Numbered from the stretch's first letter, positions 53,605-62,775 are shown. The stretch is 64,000 nt of DNA from Streptomyces roseoverticillatus (GCF_000719265.1 NZ_JOFL01000014.1:1-64000); one strand, 5' to 3'. The notes: generated by a model from the sequence alone, not told the origin. Numbers and translations: made by a program.

Positions 53605-55224
53605 TCACGGCCGTGCGGTGCGCCGGACGGTCCGGCCCGCGAGGACGTCCGTGCGGCGGCCGTCTTCCATCACAAAGCGTCCGGCAATCAGGACATAAGG
53701 AATGCCGGTCGGAAGGGTTCGCGGGGCTTCGAAAGTGGCACCGGCGGCCACCGTCTCCGGATCGAACAGGACGAGGTCCGCATGGTGCCCGACCCGTACG
53801 AGACCCCGGTCGGGGAGCCTCAGCCGGGCCGCGGGACGGGACGTGAGATGCGCCACGCACTCCTCCAGGGAGAGCACGCCGAGCTCGCGCACGTACCGGC
53901 CGAGGTAGTGCGGGAACGTTCCGTAAGCGCGCGGATGGGGCTTCGCGCCCTGCAGGATGCCGTCGCTGCCGCCCGTGTGCACGCGGTGCCGCATGATCGT
54001 GCGGACGTTCTCCTCGTGACCCACGTGCTGCAGGATCGCCGTGCCCAGCCTGTCCGCGATCAGCAGGCGGCGGGCCGTCGCCCACGGCTCCTCGCCGCGC
54101 TCGCGGGCCGCGCGGGCGATCGTCCTGCCGACGTGGGCGGAGGCCAGGGCCGGATCGGCCACGCCCGACACCTCGATCGCCTCCCAGTCGATGGGCACGC
54201 CGTGGCAGCCGTCCGCGCCCTCGGTCTCCATCGCGTACCGGATGCGCCCGGCCGTCGCGTCGTCGCGCAGGCGCGCCAGCACCGACTCCGGGCCGCCCTC
54301 GCCCGCCCAGCTCGGCAGCATCGCGGCGAGCGTCGTGCAGCCGGGGGTGTACGGGTACGTGTCCAGGGAGATGTCCGCGCCCGCGGCGAGCGCCGCGTCG
54401 AGCAGGGCCAGCAGCTCGGGGGCGCGGCCTTCGTTCACCCCGAAGTTCATGGTGGCGTGGGCCAGGTGCAGGGCGCAGCCCGCGCGGCGGGTCAGGGCGA
54501 TCATCTCCTCGTACGCGGCGAGGGCCCCCTTCCCGTACGAACGGTGGTGCGGGCAGTAGTAGCCGCTGTACGCCGCGACGACGCGGCAGAGCTCGGTCAG
54601 CTCGGCGTCCGTCGCGTACATGCCGGGTGTGTACGTGAGCCCGGAGGACAGGCCGACGGCGCCCTGTGCCAGCCCCTCCGCGACGAGCCGCTTCATGCGC
54701 TCGGTCTCGGCCGGCGTCGCCGGGCGGTCCTCCCAGCCGACGGCGAGCGCGCGGAGCGTTCCCTGGGGGATGAGGTAGGCGGCGTTGACGGCGATGCCCT
54801 CGCCGGCGAAGCCGTGGTCGAGGCGGTCCAGGTACTCGCCGGTGGTCCGCCAGGTGAAGTCGATGTCCGCACCGTCGCCGTTCCAGCCCGCGATCTGGGC
54901 GCGGACGGCGGCGAGGGTGCGGTCGTCGACCGGCGCGTACGACAGGCCGTCCTGGCCGATGACCTCCAGGGTGACGCCCTGGGCGGCCTTCGCGGTGTGC
55001 GCGGGGTCGCGCAGGAGGGCGAGGTCGCTGTGCGCGTGCATGTCGATGAAGCCGGGGGAGAGGGCGAGGCCGTTCGCCTCCACGACGCGGCGGGCGGTGG
55101 GGCGGGGGCCTGCACCGGGGCGCCGGATCTCGGCGATCCGGTCTCCGGCCAGGGCGACGTCGGCCCGGTAGGAGGGCCCGCCGGAGCCGTCGATGACGCG
55201 AGCGTCGCGGAACACGGTGTCCAT
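53605..55224 (-). CDS. N-acyl-D-amino-acid deacylase (D-aminoacylase)
   Basis: A 539-residue amidohydrolase-superfamily enzyme. The N-terminal metal site is FIDMHAHSDLALLRDP, EVIGQDGLSYAPVDD carries the family Cys/Gln region, LGLSSGLTYTPGMYA-like sequence (VGLSSGLTYTPGMYATD) is specific to D-aminoacylases, and HTGGSDGILQGAKPHPRAYG holds the catalytic Asp. It frees D-amino acids from N-acyl forms. GGGAG precedes ATG 55224. It lies downstream of the DSD1-type gene on the same strand, across a 449-bp repeat-rich gap. Confidence 0.94.
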   Translation of the reverse strand: MDTVFRDARVIDGSGGPSYRADVALAGDRIAEIRRPGAGPRPTARRVVEANGLALSPGFIDMHAHSDLALLRDPAHTAKAAQGVTLEVIGQDGLSYAPVDDRTLAAVRAQIAGWNGDGADIDFTWRTTGEYLDRLDHGFAGEGIAVNAAYLIPQGTLRALAVGWEDRPATPAETERMKRLVAEGLAQGAVGLSSGLTYTPGMYATDAELTELCRVVAAYSGYYCPHHRSYGKGALAAYEEMIALTRRAGCALHLAHATMNFGVNEGRAPELLALLDAALAAGADISLDTYPYTPGCTTLAAMLPSWAGEGGPESVLARLRDDATAGRIRYAMETEGADGCHGVPIDWEAIEVSGVADPALASAHVGRTIARAARERGEEPWATARRLLIADRLGTAILQHVGHEENVRTIMRHRVHTGGSDGILQGAKPHPRAYGTFPHYLGRYVRELGVLSLEECVAHLTSRPAARLRLPDRGLVRVGHHADLVLFDPETVAAGATFEAPRTLPTGIPYVLIAGRFVMEDGRRTDVLAGRTVRRTARP

Positions 55225-55673
55225 TGATTGCGCTCCCGGAGTCGAGGACGGTCCGGCACCGCCGGGCACGTCCGGTGGGGCTGTCGAGAGGCTGCGCCTC
55301 TCATGTCCGCCGGGGTGGCGATCGGCCACGGCGGGGCGGTCCGGCGGTGCTGTACGGGCCTGGGGCGGGTCGGGCACCGCCGGTTTCCGCCGTGGGGGTT
55401 GCTCGCTGTTGCGGCGGGAGGTTACGCCTGGCGGCGGGGGCGTGTGGAGGGGCCGGCCTCTGGATTCCGCCGCGGCGGGGGTGTTGAGAGGCTGCGCCTC
55501 TCATGTCCGCCGGGGACGGGCCGCAGCCGTGGCGGGCTGCGTCGAGAGGCCGGGCCTCCCCCTCCCGTCGCGGTGGCGATCAGCCACGACGGCGCGGTCC
55601 GGCGGTGCTGGACGGCCGTCGTGGTGGCCGGTGCGGCATCGTGCGGGACCCGCCGTCGCCGGGCGGCCGGCCG
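55225..55673. repeat. repeat-rich gap with a 30-bp direct repeat and hairpins
   Basis: No gene is seen. A perfect 30-bp repeat begins at 55286 and again at 55486, exactly 200 bp apart. Each copy starts with the hairpin GAGAGGC-TGC-GCCTCTC. Between and after them are GGCGGTGCTG-containing segments related to those at 32840-33310 and 35460-35690. Confidence 0.65.
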
Positions 55674-56993
55674 TCAGAAGAACGTGCGGATGTAATCCGT
55701 GACCGTGCCGTCCTCCGCGGCCAGGGGAATCAGCTGCCACTTGTCGAACACCGTGCACGGGTGCGACAGGCCCAGGCCCACCCAGTCGCCGACCTCGATC
55801 TCCGTGCCCTCCGCGAGTTCCACGAAGGCGTGCTGGTCGGCGAGGCCGATCACGGTCATGCCGTCGCCGCCCCGCACGGAGCCGTCCCGTGCGGACCGCA
55901 CGGCCCGTACGACCGGCAGGTCCAGGTCGTAGGGCACGTCCCGCTTGCCGGCGTTGAGGTAGGCGCGGCCGGGTTCCGGGCGGGAGACGACCTGGGCCCA
56001 GAGGCGGAACGCCGGGCGGAGTTCGCCCTCCTCGGGGTGGCGGTTGAAGGGGGTCTTCTTCCGGTACGCCCCGTCGTCGTGGGTGATGTACGCACCCGAC
56101 CGCAGCAGCTTCAGCACCGGCACCGACAGCGCCGGCAGCTCCGCGAAGACCTCGGCGACCGCGTCGAACCACGCGCTGCCGCCCGCGCTGACGACGACCT
56201 CCTCCACGCCGGCGAACCGGCCCGCCTTGTCGAACCCGGCGGCCAGTGCGGTCAGCCGGCGCAGCCACGCGCGGACGAGCTCGCCGTCCGCGCCCGGGAT
56301 CTCCGCCTCGTAGCCGCCGACGCCCGCCAGCCGCAGGGTGCTCACGGCGGCCACGGCGTCGGCCACGGCCGTGCAATCGGCCTCGGTGCGGGCGCCGGTG
56401 CGGCCGCCCGCGGCGCCCAGTTCGACGACGACGTCGAGGGGGCGGCGGGCCCCGGCGGCGCGGAGGGCGGCGTCCATCAGCTCGACGCCGCGTACGGAGT
56501 CGACGTAGGTGAAGAGCCGGAACTCCGGGTCGGCGTCCAGCTCGGCGGCGAGCCAGCGCAGGGCCGCGGCGTCCACGACCTCGTTGGCGAGGAAGACGCG
56601 GCGGATCCCGTGGGCGCGGTAGACGCGCACCTGGGAGACGGTCGCCGCGGTGATCCCCCACGCGCCGTGCGCGATCTGCCGCTCCAGCAGCTGCGGCGCC
56701 ATCGTGGTCTTGCCGTGCGGGGCGAAGGCCAGGCCGTGCCCGGCGGACCAGCGTTCCATGAGGGCGAGGTTGTGGTCGAGCGCCTCCGCCGACAGGGCGA
56801 GCACGGGCGTGGTGAAGCCGCCCGTGAAGAGCGAGCGGCGCTCGGCGGCCAGGGCGCCGACGGTCAGGCCCTCGGCGTCCGGGGGCAGGCCCTTGAAGCG
56901 GTGGTCGACGCGGGTGTCCGCGAGCCGGGCGACGGCGTCGACGGCGGTTCCGTCGGGGCCGTCGGTGCCGGTGGTCGCGTCGGCGGTGGCCAT
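55674..56993 (-). CDS. DSD1-type D-amino-acid lyase / D-threonine aldolase-like PLP enzyme
   Basis: A 439-residue fold-type III (alanine-racemase-like) PLP protein. The PLP lysine is in FAPHGKTTMAPQLLERQ, and the C-terminal D-serine-dehydratase-like domain has the metal-binding pair in LADQHAFVE and GLSHPCTVFDKW. Known relatives are D-serine dehydratase, D-threonine aldolase and D-amino-acid deaminases; which reaction applies is open. GGGAGG precedes ATG 56993. It is divergent from the kinase operon across an operator-like palindrome. Confidence 0.9.
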   Translation of the reverse strand: MATADATTGTDGPDGTAVDAVARLADTRVDHRFKGLPPDAEGLTVGALAAERRSLFTGGFTTPVLALSAEALDHNLALMERWSAGHGLAFAPHGKTTMAPQLLERQIAHGAWGITAATVSQVRVYRAHGIRRVFLANEVVDAAALRWLAAELDADPEFRLFTYVDSVRGVELMDAALRAAGARRPLDVVVELGAAGGRTGARTEADCTAVADAVAAVSTLRLAGVGGYEAEIPGADGELVRAWLRRLTALAAGFDKAGRFAGVEEVVVSAGGSAWFDAVAEVFAELPALSVPVLKLLRSGAYITHDDGAYRKKTPFNRHPEEGELRPAFRLWAQVVSRPEPGRAYLNAGKRDVPYDLDLPVVRAVRSARDGSVRGGDGMTVIGLADQHAFVELAEGTEIEVGDWVGLGLSHPCTVFDKWQLIPLAAEDGTVTDYIRTFF

Positions 56994-57027
56994 GGAGCCT
57001 CCCGGGGTGGGTCTGGTGTGTGCTGTC

Positions 57028-57060
57028 GTTGCACTCTGTGCAACGACCGTTGCGCATTGC
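57028..57060. promoter_or_regulatory. IclR-type operator candidate
   Basis: GTTGCAC-TCT-GTGCAAC (57028-57044) is a perfect 7-bp inverted repeat, followed at once by a half-like GTTGCGCATTGCGC (57049-57062). It lies 35 bp upstream of the DSD1-type gene and in the shared divergent promoter space of the cluster that encodes an IclR regulator. Confidence 0.65.
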
Positions 57061-57127
57061 GCTGGCTGCTGTCTAACATCCCGCCAAGTACCGGGTCAAC
57101 GGTCGTCTCACGCGCCGGGCACGACCG

Positions 57128-57232
57128 TGACAGGACGCGTACAAACCAGGACGCGGACAACCAGGACGCGGACGACCAGGGCGCGTACGACCCGGACGCG
57201 CACAAACCCGGACACGCACAAACCCCGGACCA
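57128..57232. repeat. 15-16-bp tandem repeats before the kinase gene
   Basis: About six units of the pattern GGACGCGNACAACCA run between the divergent promoters and the kinase start. Translated they give QDADNQDAD-like peptides without start signals. Confidence 0.6.
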
Positions 57233-57248
57233 GGAGCGAGGGCCGACC

Positions 57249-58496
57249 GTGACCGCAGCCGCCCGGAGGACCCCGGAAGGCGACCACCGACCCGCCGACG
57301 TCGTGTGCCTCGGCGAGTCGATGGTCGCCTTCCGCCCGGCGGCGGAGCGCGCGCCGCTCGCCGGCGCGGCCACCTTCGCCCGGGGCATCGGCGGCGCCGA
57401 GTCCAACGTCGCCTGCGCCCTGGCCGCCGCCGGGCACCGTACGAGATGGGTCGGCAGGGTCGGCGCGGACGGCTTCGGCGACCACCTGGTGGCCGCGATC
57501 GCCGCGTACGGCGTGGACGTCTCCGCCGTCCAGCGCGACCCCGACCGGCCGACGGGCGTGTACTTCCGTACGGCCGGGGAGCGGTCCGCAGGCCTCCCCG
57601 ACCCGCCCGGCGCCTCCGGCCCGCCCCACTCCGAAGTCCTCTACTACCGCGCCGGATCCGCCGCCTCCGCCATGTCGCCGGAGGTGATCCCCCGCGCCAC
57701 CGCCTGGTCCGGCCACGTCCTGCACCTCACCGGCATCACCGCCGCCCTCTCCGCCGGCTGCCTCGCCCTTCTCCGCGCCCTCACCGAGCGCCGCCCCGGA
57801 CGCCCCCTCGTCTCCTTCGACGTCAACTACCGCGTGGCGCTGTGGCGGAACGCCCCCGAGGGTCCCGCCGTCCTGGCCTCCCTCGCCCGCCGCAGCGACC
57901 TCGTCTTCGTCGGCGAGGACGAGGCCGAGGCCGCCTGGGGCCTCCACGGCGCCGCCGCGATCCGCTCCGCCCTGCCCGAGCCGCGGGTCCTCGTCGTGAA
58001 GCAGGGCGCGGCGGGGGCGACGGCGTACGTGCGCGCCGCCGCGGGCGGGCCGGGCACGGATGCCGTACTCACGGCCGGGGGCGGGCCGGGCACGGGCGAC
58101 GCACGAACTGCCGCTGCCCGCACGCCGCGCACCGACGCCGCCCCCCTCGCCGACGCCGTCGTCTCCGCCCCTGCCCCCTCCGTCGACGTCGTCGTCTCCG
58201 CTCCCGCCCCCTCCGTCGACGTCGTCGCCCCCGTCGGTGCCGGAGACGCCTTCGCCGCAGGATTCCTCCACGGCACCCTCCGCGGGCTGACCCCCGGACA
58301 GTGCCTGCGCCACGGCCACCTCATGGCCGCCGCCGCCCTCACCGCCCCCGGCGACCTCGCCGCCCCGCCCCGCCGCGACCACGCCGACCGGCTCGCCGCC
58401 CTCGGCCCCGAAGCCTGGGGGAGACTGCGACTCGGCCCGGGCTGGACCGAGCCCACCCCCGCCGCCCCCGCCAGCGCGAAGGAACGCACCCCATGA
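57249..58496 (+). CDS. PfkB-family carbohydrate kinase (2-keto-3-deoxygluconate kinase-like)
   Basis: A 415-residue ribokinase-fold enzyme. It starts VVCLGESMVAFRP with GGAESNVACALA in the sugar site; LVSFDVNYRVALWRN and the catalytic anion hole PVGAGDAFAAGFLHG (Asp is the base) are intact. The pattern fits KDG kinase, but substrate is inferred. The odd feature is an insertion of about 75 residues just before GAGD, Ala/Pro/Gly-rich with the unit VVSAPAPSVDV duplicated (33-bp repeat, about 58158-58223). The GTG at 57249 follows GAGCGAGGG. Its stop overlaps the IclR start as ATGA. Confidence 0.92.
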   Translation: MTAAARRTPEGDHRPADVVCLGESMVAFRPAAERAPLAGAATFARGIGGAESNVACALAAAGHRTRWVGRVGADGFGDHLVAAIAAYGVDVSAVQRDPDRPTGVYFRTAGERSAGLPDPPGASGPPHSEVLYYRAGSAASAMSPEVIPRATAWSGHVLHLTGITAALSAGCLALLRALTERRPGRPLVSFDVNYRVALWRNAPEGPAVLASLARRSDLVFVGEDEAEAAWGLHGAAAIRSALPEPRVLVVKQGAAGATAYVRAAAGGPGTDAVLTAGGGPGTGDARTAAARTPRTDAAPLADAVVSAPAPSVDVVVSAPAPSVDVVAPVGAGDAFAAGFLHGTLRGLTPGQCLRHGHLMAAAALTAPGDLAAPPRRDHADRLAALGPEAWGRLRLGPGWTEPTPAAPASAKERTP

Positions 58497-59263
58497 GCCA
58501 GACCGTCGACCGCGCCCTGCGGATCCTGCCGCTCCTCGCCGAGGGTCCGGCCAACCTGGAGCAGGTGGCGGCCCGCCTCGGCGTCCACAAGTCGACCGCG
58601 CTGCGCCTGCTGCGCACCCTCCACGAGCACGGCATGGTCTACCGGCAGCAGGACCAGCGCTACCGCCTCGGCACCCGCCTGTTCGCCCTCGCCCAGCAGG
58701 CCGCCGAGAACCTCGACGTCCGCGAGATCGCCCACCCCCACCTCGCCGCGCTCAACGAGCGCTGCGGGCACACCGTGCACCTCGCCGTGTACGAGGACGG
58801 CGAGGTCCTCTACATCGACAAGGTCGAGAGCCGCTACCCCGTACGGATGTACTCGCGCATCGGCAAGCCCGTCGCGATCACCGTCGCCGCCGTCGCCAAG
58901 CTGCTCCTCGCCGACCTGCCCGAGCCCGAGCGGCGCGCCGTCGCCGAGCGGCTCGATTACCCCGCCTACACGGCCCGTTCGACGCCGAACGCCGCCGCGT
59001 ACCTCGACGAGCTCGCGACCGTGCGGGAACAGGGCTGGGCCACCGACTTCGGCGGCCACGAGGAGTCCATCAACTGCATCGGCGCACCCGTCCGCGGCAC
59101 CGACGGCCGCGCCGTCGCCGCCTGCTCGGTCTCCGCGCCGAACGTCGTCGTCGGCACGGCCGAACTCCTCGAACTCCTCCCGCTGCTGCGCCGCACCGCG
59201 GACGCCATCAGCGCGGAGTACTCCGGTACGACACCGCCACCCCTGCAGAAAGCGAAACCATGA
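58493..59263 (+). CDS. IclR-family regulator of the D-amino-acid/sugar cluster
   Basis: A 256-residue IclR regulator. The N-terminal winged helix (1-65) reads MSQTVDRALRILPLLAEGPA with RLGVHKSTALRLLRTL as the recognition helix. The effector domain follows, with VAKLLLADLP and the ligand-site segment GHEESINCIGAPVRG. It is translationally coupled to the kinase (ATGA) and to RidA downstream (ATGA). The palindrome at 57028-57044 is its probable operator, controlling both arms of the cluster. Confidence 0.95.
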   Translation: MSQTVDRALRILPLLAEGPANLEQVAARLGVHKSTALRLLRTLHEHGMVYRQQDQRYRLGTRLFALAQQAAENLDVREIAHPHLAALNERCGHTVHLAVYEDGEVLYIDKVESRYPVRMYSRIGKPVAITVAAVAKLLLADLPEPERRAVAERLDYPAYTARSTPNAAAYLDELATVREQGWATDFGGHEESINCIGAPVRGTDGRAVAACSVSAPNVVVGTAELLELLPLLRRTADAISAEYSGTTPPPLQKAKP

Positions 59264-59664
59264 CCGAGAAGACCGCCGTCACGCCCCCCACCCACACCAC
59301 CCCGCCCGCGAAGTTCTCGCACGGCGTGAAGAAGGGCAACATCCTGCAGGTCGCCGGCCAGGTCGGCTTCCTGCCGGCGGTGGCGGGGCAGCCGCCGACG
59401 CCCGCCGGCGACTCCCTGCGCGCCCAGACCCTGCAGACCCTCGCCAACGTCGCGGCGGTCCTGGAGGAGGGCGGCGCCGCCTGGGAGGACGTGATCATGA
59501 TGCGGATCTACCTCACCGACACCGCCCACTTCGCCGAGTTCAACGAGATCTACGACGCGTACTTCGCCGGCCTGAAGTCCGTACCCGCCGCCCGTACGAC
59601 CGTCTACGTCGGCCTCCCCGCCGGCCTGCTCGTCGAGATCGACGCACTCGCCGTCCTCGGCTGA
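59260..59664 (+). CDS. ridA: RidA (YjgF/YER057c/UK114) enamine/imine deaminase
   Basis: A 134-residue RidA. Family signatures are GNILQVAGQVGF near the start, VIMMRIYLTDTAHFAEFNEI (about 82-101), and RTTVYVGLPAGLLVEIDALA, where Arg and Glu form the active site. It hydrolyses reactive enamines such as 2-aminoacrylate released by PLP-dependent lyases. Its place in a cluster with a D-amino-acid lyase fits that role exactly. The start overlaps the IclR stop as ATGA. Confidence 0.95.
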   Translation: MTEKTAVTPPTHTTPPAKFSHGVKKGNILQVAGQVGFLPAVAGQPPTPAGDSLRAQTLQTLANVAAVLEEGGAAWEDVIMMRIYLTDTAHFAEFNEIYDAYFAGLKSVPAARTTVYVGLPAGLLVEIDALAVLG

Positions 59665-59685
59665 CGGCCGTCCCGGGGCCGGGGG

Positions 59686-61167
59686 GTGGTGGACGCCGTG
59701 TCCGGCGTGTCCGTCGTATCCGTCACGTACGCGGCCGAGCGCCGCACCGGAGGGCTGCTCGCCCTCGTCCCGGGCACCGGCGGTCTGCTGACCGTCGCCG
59801 CCCTCGGAATCGCCCTGCTCCTCTTCCTCATCATCAAGGCCAGGCTGCAGCCCTTCGTGGCCCTGCTGGCCGTCTCCATCGCCGTCGGACTCGGCGCCGG
59901 GCTGTCCGTGACGGAGCTCTTCGGCACGGTTCAGAAGTCCGGCGCCGTGTCGCTCGTCGAGGCCGGCATGGGCGGCACCCTCGGCCACATCGCCGTGATC
60001 GTCGGGCTCGGCACGATGCTCGGCTCGGTCCTGGAGGTCTCAGGCGGCGCGCAGGCCCTCAGCGGCCGGCTCCTCGCCCTCTTCGGCGCGCGGCGCGAGC
60101 CCCTCGCGATGGGCGTGACCGGCGTGGTCTTCGGGATACCGGTCTTCTTCGACGTCGGCATCTTCGTCCTCGCGCCGATCGTGTACGCGGCAGCCCGGCG
60201 CAGCGGGAAATCGATTCTGCTGTACGCGCTGCCGCTGCTGGCCGGCCTCTCCATGACCCACGCCTTCCTGCCGCCGCACCCGGGCCCCGTGGCCGCGGCC
60301 GGGCTGCTGCACGTGGACCTCGGCCGGGTGATCCTCATGGGCGCCGCGGCGGGCCTGCCGGCGGTTCTGGCCGCGTGGGCGTACGCGGCCTGGATCGGCC
60401 GCCGCCTCTTCCTCCCCGTACCCGGGGAGATGGCGGCGGCGGCCGAGGAGGCGAAGCGGGCGGCGACGGCGCAGCGGGGCCCGGCCCCCGGGAAGCCGGT
60501 CGCGCTCGGCACGCTGCTCGCCGTCATCGGCACGCCCCTGCTGCTCATCCTCCTCGCGACGTTCTCCTCGGTGGCGTTCGCGCCGAGCGCGGGCCGCTCG
60601 GTCGTGGAGTTCTTCGGTCACCCCTTCGTGGCGCTGACCATCGCCCTGCTCCTGGCGTACTGGCTGCTGGGCCTGCGGCGCGGCTGGTCCCGCGCGTCGC
60701 TGGAGGCCGTCTCGACCGCCTCGCTCAAGCCGGTCGGCAACATCCTGCTCGTCGTCGGTGCGGGCGGCGTCTTCGGTGCGGTCCTCAAGGGCAGCGGGGT
60801 GGCCCGGGCGCTGGCCGACGCGTTCGCCGGCGCCGGGCTGCCGGTCATCGTCCTGGCGTGGCTGATCGCTGTCGCCCTGCGGGTGGCGCAGGGCTCGGCG
60901 ACGGTCGCGATCGTGACGACGGCGGGCATCGTCTCCCCGCTCCTGTCCGGCGGCGGCCACTCGCAGTCGCAACTGGCCCTGGTCGTCGTGGCGGTCTCGG
61001 CGGGCTCGGTCTTCGCCTCGCACGTCAACGACGGCGGGTTCTGGATGGTCTCCACGTACTTCGGCATCCCGGAGCGGGAGACGCTGGCGTCGTGGACGGT
61101 CCTGGAGTCGGTGCTGTCGGTGACGGGGTTCGCGGTGGCGGCGGCCCTGAGCGCGGTGGTGCCGTGA
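59686..61167 (+). CDS. GntP-family permease
   Basis: A 493-residue transporter with about 12 helices. GntP features are FGIPVFFDVGIFVLAPIVYA, SMTHAFLPPHPGPVAAAGLL, LRVAQGSATVAIVTTAGIV and ASHVNDGGFWMVSTYF near the C-terminus. Characterised members import gluconate and other sugar acids; some related carriers import D-serine (DsdX), so a D-amino-acid substrate is equally likely here. A GTG at 59686 begins 21 bp after ridA. A hairpin terminator follows the stop. Confidence 0.95.
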   Translation: MVDAVSGVSVVSVTYAAERRTGGLLALVPGTGGLLTVAALGIALLLFLIIKARLQPFVALLAVSIAVGLGAGLSVTELFGTVQKSGAVSLVEAGMGGTLGHIAVIVGLGTMLGSVLEVSGGAQALSGRLLALFGARREPLAMGVTGVVFGIPVFFDVGIFVLAPIVYAAARRSGKSILLYALPLLAGLSMTHAFLPPHPGPVAAAGLLHVDLGRVILMGAAAGLPAVLAAWAYAAWIGRRLFLPVPGEMAAAAEEAKRAATAQRGPAPGKPVALGTLLAVIGTPLLLILLATFSSVAFAPSAGRSVVEFFGHPFVALTIALLLAYWLLGLRRGWSRASLEAVSTASLKPVGNILLVVGAGGVFGAVLKGSGVARALADAFAGAGLPVIVLAWLIAVALRVAQGSATVAIVTTAGIVSPLLSGGGHSQSQLALVVVAVSAGSVFASHVNDGGFWMVSTYFGIPERETLASWTVLESVLSVTGFAVAAALSAVVP

Positions 61168-61168
61168 C

Positions 61169-61198
61169 GCGGTCCCGGCGGCTCTCCGCCGGGACCGC
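61169..61198. terminator. terminator after the permease gene
   Basis: A perfect 13-bp stem, GCGGTCCCGGCGG / CCGCCGGGACCGC, with a CTCT loop, 2 bp after the permease stop and before the end of the convergent carboxypeptidase gene. Confidence 0.88.
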
Positions 61199-61210
61199 TC
61201 GTGCGGCGGG

Positions 61211-62524
61211 CTACTTCTGCTTGCAGTACTGCGCCTCCTTGCCGATGACCCGGTACATGCAGTCCGAGGCCTCCAGCAGCTGCAGCACCGCGTCGCGGTT
61301 GCGCGCGACCTCCCGGTCGATCACCTCGTCGGGCGGGTAGAAGCCGCCGCCCGCGCCGCTCTCGTTCGGATACATCTCGAAGGTGTACGAGAAGATGCGC
61401 TGGTCGCCCCAGAGCCAGTCGTCGATGGTCCCGTCGGTGGTGTAGAGGTCGCTCGACTGCTCCGGCTTGTAGCCGTTGCTGGCGGCCATGGACTTTCCGA
61501 GCGTCGCGTAGACGTCGTGCTCGTCCTGGCTCATCCCGGGGCCGGTGTCGTCGTAGGTGTAGCCGAAGGGCCACAGGACCAGCTCGCTGTACGTGTGGAA
61601 GTCGATGCCCGACTTGATCTGCTGCTTGCCGCCGACGATCCGGCTGCGGACGAAGTCGGCGACGACCTTCACCTCGGGCGCGGACTCGCCCGCCGCGCCG
61701 CGGTAGGTCTCGGAGCCGGGGCTGCCGGAGGAGCCGCCGCAGCAGCCCCACTTGTAGTTCCAGTTGCGGTTGAGGTCGGTGCCGCGGTAGGCGGAGCTCG
61801 CGTTGGGCTGGCGGTTCTTGCGCCAGCTGCGGTACGAGCCGGTGGCGATGTCGTATTCGCCGCCGTCGGGGTTGACGTCGGGCACGACCCAGATCTCGCG
61901 GGAGTCGACCATCTTGGTGACGCGCGGGTCGCTGCCGTACTTGGAGCCGAACTCCTTGAGCAGGTAGAGGGCCATCTCGACGGTGAGGTGCTCGCGCGCG
62001 TGCTGGTGCGCGGTGAAGAGGACCTCGGGCTCGTCCTCGTCCGTGGCGACGTTGTCGCTGATCTTGACGGCGACGATGTCGCGTCCCTCGAAGGACTTGC
62101 CGATGACCTTCTTGCTCATGATGGCCGGGTGGGCGGCGACGTCCGCGTCGACCTCCGCCATGGCCTCCTTGTAGTTGTGGTACTTCGAGTCCTCCGGCGG
62201 GAAGTCGTACGGCTCGGTGGCCCGGCCGCCCGAGCGGTCCGGCGGCCCCGGCAACCGGCTGACCCCGTAGCCCATCCGGCGGATGCGCTCGGCCTGGGCG
62301 GCGTCGGCCGTGACGACGATCGAGGTGCCGCGCACGGCGTCGACGGAGACGCCGGTCGCGGCGACGGCGGTGCGCTGGGCGGCGGTACGAGGGCCGGTGA
62401 CCTCGTACTCGTGAGTGGTCCCGCGGGCCTCCTCGGCACCGCGCGAGGCGGCGGGGACGGCCAGGGCCAGGGTGAGCACTGCGGCGAGGGCGGTCGCCCA
62501 TCTGCCGCGCGAACGGGGTCGCAT
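61211..62524 (-). CDS. secreted M14 zinc carboxypeptidase
   Basis: A 437-residue secreted enzyme. A signal peptide ([20 protein letters not shown], cleavage near residue 30), a propeptide region (about 30-120), and an M14 catalytic domain are visible. Zinc ligands are HQHAREH (HxxE) and the later His in GIDFHTYSE; the general-base Glu is in TFEMYPNES. It resembles Streptomyces carboxypeptidase T/SG-type enzymes that trim peptides for nutrition. AGGAGA precedes ATG 62524. It is divergent from a secreted protease gene. Confidence 0.95.
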   Translation of the reverse strand: MRPRSRGRWATALAAVLTLALAVPAASRGAEEARGTTHEYEVTGPRTAAQRTAVAATGVSVDAVRGTSIVVTADAAQAERIRRMGYGVSRLPGPPDRSGGRATEPYDFPPEDSKYHNYKEAMAEVDADVAAHPAIMSKKVIGKSFEGRDIVAVKISDNVATDEDEPEVLFTAHQHAREHLTVEMALYLLKEFGSKYGSDPRVTKMVDSREIWVVPDVNPDGGEYDIATGSYRSWRKNRQPNASSAYRGTDLNRNWNYKWGCCGGSSGSPGSETYRGAAGESAPEVKVVADFVRSRIVGGKQQIKSGIDFHTYSELVLWPFGYTYDDTGPGMSQDEHDVYATLGKSMAASNGYKPEQSSDLYTTDGTIDDWLWGDQRIFSYTFEMYPNESGAGGGFYPPDEVIDREVARNRDAVLQLLEASDCMYRVIGKEAQYCKQK

Positions 62525-62775
62525 GCGGTCTCCTGGGGGGTTCCAGTCGTGCGACGGGTGGGGGGTGTCGCGGGGGGGTGATAAGGGGGTTGCGTGGTCA
62601 GTGTCGAGCGCTGTCATGAACAGGTCAACGTAAGAGAGGCGAGGGATTCCGGCCAAGTTGCCCTTCACTCCGGTGACTTCGGTCCGGCTGATTGCGCCCA
62701 CCCCCACCGACACCAACAATGCGCATGTCAAAACCGAACAGGGCTTCGGCTCGGCTCAGAGAGGAACCACCCCCC

